In this document: piece after piece, positions 1 to 5,096 of the stretch
How the letters are laid out: every line of letters starts with the position of its first letter
Numbering within the stretch: the first letter of the stretch is position 1
NCBI GenBank assembly: GCA_030641695.1
Contig: DAOWGY010000196.1
Coordinates: 1 to 6,019, forward strand
Reading direction: 5' to 3'
From: Gammaproteobacteria bacterium
GTDB lineage: Bacteria > Pseudomonadota > Gammaproteobacteria > Steroidobacterales > Woeseiaceae
Length of the DNA stretch: 6,019 nt
Notes under the pieces: generated by a model
The model's input: the letters and a program-made list of their open reading frames with translations, nothing else
Told to the model about the DNA's origin: nothing
Database searches by the model: none
Program-made: the position numbers and the translations under genes

Positions 1-2
1 CA

Positions 3-134
3 TTGCGCAATACCGGCCTTGAAAGTGTCTATGGACTAAAGGGCGGCATGGCGGCGTGGGACCAGTCCGGCCTGCCTGTAGTCACCGGCAAGAAAACCAA
101 GAGCAAAGGCAAGGGCAAGGGCAAGAAGCAGTAG
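3..134 (+). CDS. Rhodanese-like domain protein, C-terminal fragment (YibN-like)
   Basis: This is the last 43 codons of a gene that begins upstream of the window. The visible protein runs LRNTGLESVYGLKGGMAAW and then DQSGLPVVTG, followed by a basic tail. The pattern GL..V..LKGGM.AW...GLPV is the typical C-terminal end of a rhodanese (sulfurtransferase) domain. The active-site loop with its catalytic cysteine would lie upstream, so activity cannot be judged. The last 14 residues (KKTKSKGKGKGKKQ) form a Lys/Gly tail encoded in part by three GGCAAG hexamers at 108–125. Position directly before grxC and secB matches yibN of E. coli, a membrane-anchored rhodanese protein; the membrane segment of this copy would be off-window. 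Stop is TAG at 132–134, 11 nt before the grxC ATG, so co-transcription is likely. Confidence 0.85.
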   Translation: MRNTGLESVYGLKGGMAAWDQSGLPVVTGKKTKSKGKGKGKKQ

Positions 135-145
135 GCCGGACAGTG

Positions 146-433
146 ATGAGTAGCGACACACCAGTAATCATCTACGGTAACCAAGCCTGCGCATATTGCG
201 CGGCTGCGAGGATGCTGTTTACGCGCAAGGGCGTACGCTTCGAGGACATTGTCGTCTCGAGAGACGCCACCCTTTTTGCCGAAATGGAAGCTCGCAGCGG
301 GCGCCGTTCGGTGCCACAGATTTTCGTCGGCGATAATCATGTCGGCGGCTTTGATGAGTTATGCCTGCTCGACATGAGCGGCGAACTGGATAAACTGCTC
401 GCGGACCACAGCGTCAGCGAGACTTCTTCATAG
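146..433 (+). CDS. grxC: Glutaredoxin 3 (GrxC family), CAYC active site
   Basis: A 95-residue cytoplasmic thioredoxin-fold protein; E. coli Grx3 is 83 residues. Glutaredoxins reduce protein disulfides and glutathione mixed disulfides using glutathione. Visible features are the β1 strand VIIYGNQAC, the dithiol motif C15-A-Y-C18, the cis-proline segment S55-V-P57-QIFVG, and the glutathione-binding GGFDEL at 67–72. Nearly all Grx3 proteins have CPYC, so Ala for Pro in the first middle position is a mild oddity. The start at ATG 146 is chosen because it places the β1 strand six residues in, as in the family. An in-frame GTG at 143–145 is an alternative start. An ATG at 56 would overlap the rhodanese gene and add 30 unrelated residues. 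Ribosome binding is weak (GGA at 138–140). Ends 14 nt before secB. Confidence 0.95.
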   Translation: MSSDTPVIIYGNQACAYCAAARMLFTRKGVRFEDIVVSRDATLFAEMEARSGRRSVPQIFVGDNHVGGFDELCLLDMSGELDKLLADHSVSETSS

Positions 434-436
434 ATC

Positions 437-440
437 AGGA
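437..440 (+). promoter_or_regulatory. Shine-Dalgarno for secB
   Basis: AGGA lies 7 nt before the secB ATG at 448, in the short gap after the grxC stop. It supports that start and implies independent ribosome entry on the shared transcript. Confidence 0.6.
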
Positions 441-447
441 ACGAGAA

Positions 448-927
448 ATGGCTGAACAGGACAATCAGAACGCCGAAAAGCGGCTTTCAGTAGTAAAAAT
501 ATATGTGAAGGACTTTTCCTTCGAATCACCGATGACGCCGGATGTCTTCAACAGGCAGGAGTGGTCACCGAACACCAACCTCAACCTGCGCAGTGCGCAT
601 ACTTCGGTTAGTGACACACTGCACGAGGTCGTTCTTACGATCACAGTCGACGCGAAGGAAAAAGAGGACGACAAGAAGACTATCTTCCTCGTTGAATTGC
701 AGCAGGCCGGACTGTTCGAAATCAACGGCTACAACAAGGAAGAGATGAACGCTGTCGTCGGCAGCTTCTGCCCCAACGTACTGTTCCCGTATGCGCGCGA
801 GTCTATCGCCAGCACAATCCAGAAGGGCGGCTTTCCCGAATTCGTGATGCAGCCGATTAATTTCGATGCGCTGTATCAGCAGTCTCTGCAACAGCAGGCA
901 GAGGGGGCGGCCGCGGAGACACACTGA
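448..927 (+). CDS. secB: Protein-export chaperone SecB
   Basis: A 159-residue protein, close to the 155 residues of E. coli SecB. SecB is a cytoplasmic homotetramer that keeps preproteins unfolded and delivers them to SecA at the Sec translocon. Family signatures are visible in order: KIYVKDFSFESP near residues 17–28, the middle β-strand block ending in VELQQAGLFEI, the NVLFPYARESI segment, and GGFP.FVMQPINFDALY before the tail. The C-terminus is Gln/Ala-rich (QQQAEGAAAETH); the SecA zinc-domain contact in E. coli also lies in the flexible C-terminal tail. The start has a good AGGA 7 nt upstream. The stop TGA at 925–927 overlaps the presumed initiation region of gpsA, which suggests translational coupling. 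Confidence 0.97.
   Translation: MAEQDNQNAEKRLSVVKIYVKDFSFESPMTPDVFNRQEWSPNTNLNLRSAHTSVSDTLHEVVLTITVDAKEKEDDKKTIFLVELQQAGLFEINGYNKEEMNAVVGSFCPNVLFPYARESIASTIQKGGFPEFVMQPINFDALYQQSLQQQAEGAAAETH
915..918 (+). promoter_or_regulatory. Candidate Shine-Dalgarno for gpsA (GGAG, inside secB)
   Basis: GGAG at 915–918 lies 8 nt before ATA at 927 and 5 nt before CTG at 924, both in the gpsA frame. It marks the start of gpsA at the secB stop codon rather than at the first in-frame ATG (1062), which would cut off the nucleotide-binding motif. Confidence 0.5.
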
Positions 928-1940
928 TAATCGCAGACTCTTCACAAGCGATCGCTGTCGTCGGCGCGGGTTCCTGGGGAACGGCGCTGGCTCTGCAGCT
1001 TGCGCGCTCTGGTTGTGATGTTCGGCTCGGTGGCGTTGTCGAGCTCGACCTGCTCGAAGCGATGGTCACAGACCGTGAGAATGTTCGCTATCTCCCCGGA
1101 ATCAAATTTCCTGACAACCTGACGGCTCACCCGGACCTCGGCGACTGTCTTGAAGGCATACGCGACGTACTTGTCGTGGTACCCAGCCACGGTCTACGTG
1201 CCACATTGACAAAGGCCCTCGATTACCTCGGTGCTGATTCTCGGGTCTGCTGGGCTACGAAGGGGTTTGAACTGCACAGCGGCAAGTTGCCGCACCAGGT
1301 CGCTGCAGAGGTACTCGGTGAAGATCGACCCGTTGCCGTGTTATCAGGACCAACATTCGCCAAGGAGGTCGCGGAAGGTTTGCCAACGGCGATGACCATC
1401 GCCGCCAACAACGAAGAGTTTGGCCGTGATCTCGCCACCGCAATTTCAGGCGACAATTTTCGCGCCTATACCTCGGACGACATGATTGGCGTTGAGGTCG
1501 GCGGCGCCGTCAAGAATGTTCTCGCCATCGGTGCCGGCATGTCGGATGGCCTGGGCTTCGGTGCGAATTCCCGAATCGCACTAATCGCTCGCGGGCTTGT
1601 CGAAATGACTCGACTGGGCGTTGCACTGGGTGCGCGGCAGGAAACCTTCATGGGGCTGGCCGGTATGGGTGATCTCGTGCTGACCTGCACAGACAATCTG
1701 TCACGCAATCGTCGCATGGGCCTGGCGCTTGCCAGCGGCAAGTCGATCGCCGAGGCGCAAGAGGAAATACAGCAGGTCGTCGAAGGCGTTATGGCCGCCG
1801 AGGCCGTCATCGAGGTTGCGGAAAAGCTCGGTATCGAGATGCCGATATGTCACCAGGTGTATCGCATCATCCACGATGGCGCATCGCCGCGCGAAGCAGT
1901 CGGCGCGCTGATGGGCCGGGATCTCAAGTCGGAACACTAG
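927..1940 (+). CDS. gpsA: Glycerol-3-phosphate dehydrogenase [NAD(P)+], non-canonical start codon
   Basis: Reduces dihydroxyacetone phosphate to sn-glycerol-3-phosphate for phospholipid synthesis in the cytoplasm. Read from 927 it is 337 residues, against 339 in E. coli. The N-terminal Rossmann motif G13-A-G15-S-W-G18 is coded by 963–980. SGPTFAKE (140–147), GGAVKN with the catalytic lysine K196, AIGAGMSDGLGFGANSR, and GLAGMGDLVLTCT all match the family. The reading frame is open back to 861, but between 861 and 1062 it contains no ATG, GTG or TTG. ATA 927 sits where a TGATG stop–start overlap with secB would put ATG; CTG 924 is the other candidate. A start at ATG 1062 would delete the GxGxxG motif and is very unlikely. 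The segment after the Rossmann motif reads VRLGGVVELD where relatives have a W-G-x-D pattern. Stop TAG, then 25 nt to the next gene. Confidence 0.9.
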   Translation: MIADSSQAIAVVGAGSWGTALALQLARSGCDVRLGGVVELDLLEAMVTDRENVRYLPGIKFPDNLTAHPDLGDCLEGIRDVLVVVPSHGLRATLTKALDYLGADSRVCWATKGFELHSGKLPHQVAAEVLGEDRPVAVLSGPTFAKEVAEGLPTAMTIAANNEEFGRDLATAISGDNFRAYTSDDMIGVEVGGAVKNVLAIGAGMSDGLGFGANSRIALIARGLVEMTRLGVALGARQETFMGLAGMGDLVLTCTDNLSRNRRMGLALASGKSIAEAQEEIQQVVEGVMAAEAVIEVAEKLGIEMPICHQVYRIIHDGASPREAVGALMGRDLKSEH

Positions 1941-1965
1941 CGTTTCCCGGGGCAAGAAAATCGCA

Positions 1966-2931
1966 ATGTCCAGACCATTTCAGCTGCTCGCTTTGTTCGC
2001 ACTTTTGCTGTCGGCGCCCTTGACGTACGCACAGCGCAGCTATGACACCGATATTCTCAGAGATACTTTTGGTTTCGACGACACGACCAAAAAATCCGTT
2101 GCCCTGACCGACTTGCACCAGGGTTGCCCTGCGCGTGACTGCATACCGTCTATCGACAAGCCGAAGTATGTTGCGGCTGCGGACGCCACGCATGTAGCAG
2201 ACGAAGACAGGGTCATCGCGATCTCACTGAACGGCGATCATCGTGCCTATCCGGCTCGCATCCTCGATCGTCACGAGATCGTCAACGACACGATCGGCGG
2301 CACACCGATCGCGATAACCTGGTGTCCGCTGTGCGGCTCCGCGGTTGGCATACACCGCAAGGTCGGTGACACGGTCACTGAGTTCGGCGTATCGGGTTTG
2401 TTGTACAACAGCGACCTGGTGTTTTATGACCGGGAAAGCGGCACGCTCTGGGACCAGATCGTGGCCAGGGGCATTGTCGGACCTAAAACCGGCGAGCAAC
2501 TGACGCTGGTGCCTGTCACGATGACGACATGGTCGCGCTGGCGTGATGCGCACCCTGACACACTCGTGTTGTCGACCGACACGGGATTCGGGACGGACTA
2601 CTCCGTAGATCCCTACGCCCGCTATCGTGATGCCAGAGGCTTGATGTTTCCGGTCAACAAGGAAGACAACCGGGTCCATCCGAAGACGGTCGTGTATGGC
2701 TTTGACCTGGGTGGTTCGTCCATCGCCTATACACAATCCTTGCTCGAAAAATCCAGCGTCTATGAGCACGAGCTCGGCGATCTGCGGCTTACAACCACGC
2801 TACATGACGATGGTTCTGTCTCGCTGCGCGATCAGGATGGTGAGCAGCATGTCGCGACGCGGCTGTTCTGGTTCGCCTGGTTCACCTTCCACCCCGACAC
2901 GGAACTCGTAAGCCTGCCGACAGCTGATTGA
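1966..2931 (+). CDS. DUF3179-family exported protein, function unknown
   Basis: A 321-residue protein. Residues 1–22 are a likely Sec signal peptide: Arg3, a Leu/Ala-rich core FQLLALFALLLSAPL, and cleavage after TYA (A22). The mature protein is therefore probably periplasmic. The body matches the DUF3179 family: GCPARDCIPSIDKPKY (53–68), an AYP....HEIVNDTIGG block (94–112), ITWCPLCGSA (117–126), FGVSGLLYNSDLVFYDR (140–156), SGTLWDQ (158–164), WSRWRDAHPDTLVLS (189–203), and a late FPVNKEDNRV block. Cys120/Cys123 form a CPLC pair, and Cys54/Cys59 are a second pair. No biochemical role is established for the family to my knowledge, so none is assigned. The start codon lacks a strong Shine-Dalgarno. 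It follows gpsA by 25 nt on the same strand and may be read through from that cluster. Its stop codon lies inside a large inverted repeat. Confidence 0.88.
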   Translation: MSRPFQLLALFALLLSAPLTYAQRSYDTDILRDTFGFDDTTKKSVALTDLHQGCPARDCIPSIDKPKYVAAADATHVADEDRVIAISLNGDHRAYPARILDRHEIVNDTIGGTPIAITWCPLCGSAVGIHRKVGDTVTEFGVSGLLYNSDLVFYDRESGTLWDQIVARGIVGPKTGEQLTLVPVTMTTWSRWRDAHPDTLVLSTDTGFGTDYSVDPYARYRDARGLMFPVNKEDNRVHPKTVVYGFDLGGSSIAYTQSLLEKSSVYEHELGDLRLTTTLHDDGSVSLRDQDGEQHVATRLFWFAWFTFHPDTELVSLPTAD

Positions 2932-2970
2932 TCGACTGGAAAATTTAGTCGCGACAATCTAAGCTGTCGG
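2917..2970. repeat. Nested 54-nt imperfect inverted repeat over the DUF3179 stop codon
   Basis: The arms pair in three steps. CCGACAGCT (2917–2925) pairs with AGCTGTCGG (2962–2970), GATTG (2926–2930) with CAATC (2955–2959), and CGACT (2933–2937) with AGTCG (2947–2951). That gives 19 exact pairs with two small internal irregularities and a 9-nt loop, GGAAAATTT. The stop TGA (2929–2931) lies in the stem. No U-tract follows on the + strand, so this is not a textbook intrinsic terminator. It could be a U-poor terminator, an mRNA 3'-end stabiliser that limits read-through, or a DNA-level site. The pairing is seen directly; the role is inferred. Confidence 0.6.
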
Positions 2971-2995
2971 GTACTGCTGATAAATACAAAACTAT

Positions 2996-3000
2996 AGGGG
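2996..3000 (+). promoter_or_regulatory. Shine-Dalgarno for the FAD-linked oxidase
   Basis: AGGGG lies 7 nt before the ATG at 3008 and supports that start. The A/T-rich stretch just upstream (2980–2996) is a plausible place for a promoter, but I see no convincing −35/−10 pair. Confidence 0.6.
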
Positions 3001-3007
3001 AACCATC

Positions 3008-4483
3008 ATGGATAGACGTCTGTTTTGCCGCTCAGCGGTAGCGGCCGGCGTGGCCGCAGCATTCCTGCCGGCCTGCGGAAAGCAAACACCCGAAGCGACC
3101 CAGGTTGATACCAGCATCGCTGCCGTTTCGCTCGATGGGGCCGAACTCGAGCTCGAAAAAGCGGCGATCAAGGAACTCGGCGAGGCGATGTCGGGGCCGG
3201 TCATGTTGTCCGGACATCCACAATACGACGGTGCGCGCACGATCTGGAACGGCATGCACGACAAGCGCCCTGCACTGATCGCGCGCTGCATGAGCGCCGA
3301 CGACGTCAGCAAGGCAGTGACTTTCGCGGCAGAACGCGATTTGCTCGTTGCCGTCCGCGGCGGCGGTCACAGCTGGCCGGGCAAGTCCGTCTGCGATGGT
3401 GGCCTGATGATCGATCTGTCGCAGATGAACACGGTTACCGCTGACGCCGAGACGCAGCGCGCACGTTCAGAGGGTGGCGCATTGCTCGGCGCGCTCGATG
3501 CCGCGGCGCTCGAGAAAGGTCTCGTGACGACGGCGGGTGTCGTTTCACACACCGGTGTCGGCGGCTTTACGCTCGGTGGCGGATTCGGGCGACTGAACCG
3601 GAAGTACGGGCTGGCGGTAGACAATGTCACCGGCGCCCAAATCGTTACCGCGGATGGCGTGGTCCGGAACATCAGCGCGGAACAGGATCCGGATCTGTTC
3701 TGGGCGATCCGCGGCGGCGGCGGCAACTTCGGCGTCGTTACCGGATTCGAATTCCAGCTGTATCCGTTCGAGCGCAATTTGCTGTCGGGCAGCATCCTCT
3801 GGCCGGTGGCGCAGGCGCGCGACGTACTCGAATTTTATGCCGAGTGGTCGGCCGGCCTTTCCGACGAAATGTACGTCGGACCGGTCATGGCGCAGCTTCC
3901 CGAAGTCGGCGACGTGATTGTCATGGACGTCGTCTATAACGGCGATCCGGCCGCAGGCGAGAAGGAACTGGCACCCCTGCGCGCCATCGGCAAACCGATT
4001 GCCGACGCCGTTACGATGCAGGATTACACGGTCATGCAGACAAACAGCGATGTCGCTTTCGGGCACGGTATTCGTTCCTACGCCAAGAACGGCATGGTCA
4101 AGGAGTGGTCGCAAGGACTGGTTGACGCGCTCGTCGATGCCTACGATCCTCGCCTGTTCCTCGCCAATCACGTGGCCGGTGGCGCCGTGAAACGGGTCGG
4201 TGAAACTGACACGGCGTTCCCGCACCGCAATGCCGAAATCATGCTCGTATTTGCGGCTGGCTGGGGAGATCCGGCAATGGACGACGAGTTGATTGCAGCG
4301 ACACGCGCCTTGTACAAGGCCGTCGAGCCCTACATGGGCGGCTACTACGACAATATCGATTTCGACGGCCACGAAGCGGCAGGCAACTACGGGCCGGCTT
4401 ACCAGCGGCTGACGGCGGTCAAGGGTCAGTACGATCCAGGCAACCTGTTCCGCCTGAACAGCAATATCGCGCCCGCCGCCTGA
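3008..4483 (+). CDS. BBE-type FAD-linked oxidase, predicted Tat-exported lipoprotein
   Basis: A 491-residue flavoprotein of the berberine bridge enzyme-like branch of the VAO/PCMH superfamily, which oxidises alcohols, sugars or other small molecules using FAD. The N-terminus has a twin-arginine pattern R3-R-L-F-C-R8, a short hydrophobic stretch, and a lipobox L20-P-A-C23, so export by Tat and lipid anchoring at Cys23 are likely. The FAD-binding half includes VRGGGHSWPGKSVCDGG, where His121 sits at the usual covalent 8α-histidyl FAD position, then HTGVGGFTLGGGFGRL (181–196) and DLFWAIRGGGGNFGVVT (229–245). The second covalent cysteine found in bicovalent members is Val179 here by eye alignment. 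The C-terminal BBE motif NYGPAYQRL...YDPGNLFRLNSNI ends the protein. The substrate is not predictable. It lies 76 nt after the DUF3179 gene, beyond a large hairpin, and so may have its own promoter. Confidence 0.9.
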   Translation: MDRRLFCRSAVAAGVAAAFLPACGKQTPEATQVDTSIAAVSLDGAELELEKAAIKELGEAMSGPVMLSGHPQYDGARTIWNGMHDKRPALIARCMSADDVSKAVTFAAERDLLVAVRGGGHSWPGKSVCDGGLMIDLSQMNTVTADAETQRARSEGGALLGALDAAALEKGLVTTAGVVSHTGVGGFTLGGGFGRLNRKYGLAVDNVTGAQIVTADGVVRNISAEQDPDLFWAIRGGGGNFGVVTGFEFQLYPFERNLLSGSILWPVAQARDVLEFYAEWSAGLSDEMYVGPVMAQLPEVGDVIVMDVVYNGDPAAGEKELAPLRAIGKPIADAVTMQDYTVMQTNSDVAFGHGIRSYAKNGMVKEWSQGLVDALVDAYDPRLFLANHVAGGAVKRVGETDTAFPHRNAEIMLVFAAGWGDPAMDDELIAATRALYKAVEPYMGGYYDNIDFDGHEAAGNYGPAYQRLTAVKGQYDPGNLFRLNSNIAPAA

Positions 4484-4507
4484 TCAGGCGCCTCCGGGGA
4501 AACCCCG
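4477..4507. repeat. Palindrome plus hairpin at a zero-gap convergent gene end
   Basis: CGCCTGATCAGGCG (4477–4490) is a perfect 14-bp palindrome whose centre TGATCA carries the stop codons of both convergent genes. It is followed at once by CGGGG-AAA-CCCCG (4495–4507), a perfect 5-bp stem inside the 3' end of trmL. Either could slow or end transcription from both sides, but no U-tract follows in either direction. The symmetry is seen directly; a terminator role is inferred. Confidence 0.4.
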
Positions 4508-4948
4508 CTGACGCCAGGCCTCGAAGACGACGATAGCGGCCACGTTCGACAGGTTAAGACTGCGGTTGCCCACGCACATGGGCAACCGCAGCCGCTGCTC
4601 GGGCGGTACCGACTCCAGTACGACCTGCGGCAACCCTCGCGTCTCCGGTCCCATCAGAAAAGCATCGCCCTGTTCGTAGGTGGGCGCGTCATATCTCGTC
4701 GTAGCACGCGTACTCAGCGCAAATGTGCGCGGCCGGCCCAGGGTCTCGAGGCAATGCTCCAGAGTGGCGTGTGTTTGCACGCTCGCGAATTCCCGGTAGT
4801 CGAGCCCGGCACGTTTCAGTCGTGGCTCGTCCATTTCGAAGCCGAGCGGTTCCACGAGATGCAACGCCACACCGGTGTTCGCACACAGGCGAATGATGTT
4901 GCCGGTGTTCGGCGGTATTTCAGGTTCGTACAGGATCAGGCTGAACAT
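4484..4948 (-). CDS. trmL: tRNA (cytidine/uridine-34-2'-O)-methyltransferase TrmL
   Basis: A 154-residue SPOUT-class methyltransferase; E. coli TrmL (YibK) is 157. It uses S-adenosylmethionine to 2'-O-methylate the wobble base 34 of the two tRNA-Leu species that read UUR codons. The N-terminus LYEPEIPPNTGNIIRLCANTG (residues 6–26) is nearly invariant in the family and fixes the start at ATG 4948. The AdoMet-binding knot is visible as GPETRGLP (100–107), then RLPM (121–124) and NRSLNLSN (128–135) before VVFEAWRQ (140–147). The gene converges on the oxidase with no spacer and diverges from the dihydroorotate dehydrogenase gene. No Shine-Dalgarno is visible, and a REP-like hairpin begins only 10 nt upstream of the start codon. 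Confidence 0.96.
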   Translation of the reverse strand: MFSLILYEPEIPPNTGNIIRLCANTGVALHLVEPLGFEMDEPRLKRAGLDYREFASVQTHATLEHCLETLGRPRTFALSTRATTRYDAPTYEQGDAFLMGPETRGLPQVVLESVPPEQRLRLPMCVGNRSLNLSNVAAIVVFEAWRQRGFPGGA

Positions 4949-4951
4949 GCT

Positions 4952-4974
4952 GTTGGAGCGCCTCTCGAGGCGTC
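4952..4974 (+). repeat. REP-like palindrome, copy 1
   Basis: The head GTTGGAGCG is followed by a stem CGCCT/AGGCG (4959–4963 and 4968–4972) closed by a CTCG loop. It is directly adjacent to copy 2 in the same orientation. The head-plus-hairpin layout resembles the GTAG-headed repetitive extragenic palindromes of Pseudomonas and Xanthomonas. It lies three bases from the trmL start codon. Confidence 0.7.
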
Positions 4975-4998
4975 GTTGGAGCGGTCCTCGGACCGCGA
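4975..4998 (+). repeat. REP-like palindrome, copy 2
   Basis: It has the same head GTTGGAGCG as copy 1, in direct tandem. The stem GCGGTC/GACCGC (4981–4986 and 4991–4996) is a perfect 6 bp closed by CTCG. The stem differs in sequence from copy 1 yet keeps its symmetry, so the base changes are compensatory between copies. Confidence 0.75.
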
Positions 4999-5057
4999 CC
5001 GGGAAAGCGCATGATTTTACCTCTTTGTCAGCGGGGCTTTATTCTGCCTTTCCTCAT

Positions 5058-5081
5058 TCGCGCCTCGAGAAGCGCCCCAAC
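5058..5081 (-). repeat. REP-like palindrome, copy 3 (inverted)
   Basis: Read on the − strand it has head GTTGGGGCG, a stem GCGCTT/AGGCGC (one G·T wobble) and again a CTCG loop. It faces copies 1 and 2 across a 59-nt spacer, so the set resembles an inverted REP pair (REPIN or BIME arrangement) with heads pointing outward. It lies 15 nt before the first possible start of the following gene. Confidence 0.65.
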
Positions 5082-5096
5082 AACATTAGCTGTAGA

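Noticed and set aside
56..145. Upstream ATG extending grxC by 30 codons
   Set aside because: It would overlap the rhodanese gene, and the extra residues are a shifted reading of its Lys/Gly-coding repeat.
1062..1064. ATG 1062 as the gpsA start
   Set aside because: It would remove the first Rossmann βαβ unit with the GxGxxG motif, without which the enzyme should not bind NAD(P).
2224..2769. A 181-codon open frame on the − strand inside the DUF3179 gene
   Set aside because: It is fully antisense to a family with clear conserved blocks, and its translation is Arg/His-rich with no domain pattern.
3545..4372. A 275-codon open frame on the − strand inside the oxidase gene
   Set aside because: It is antisense to a strongly conserved flavoenzyme, shows no recognisable motif, and fits the codon bias of a GC-rich gene read in reverse.
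4952..5081. The repeat set as a CRISPR array
   Set aside because: There are only three short copies, two with no spacer between them and one inverted; the units are self-complementary with conserved heads, as in REP elements.
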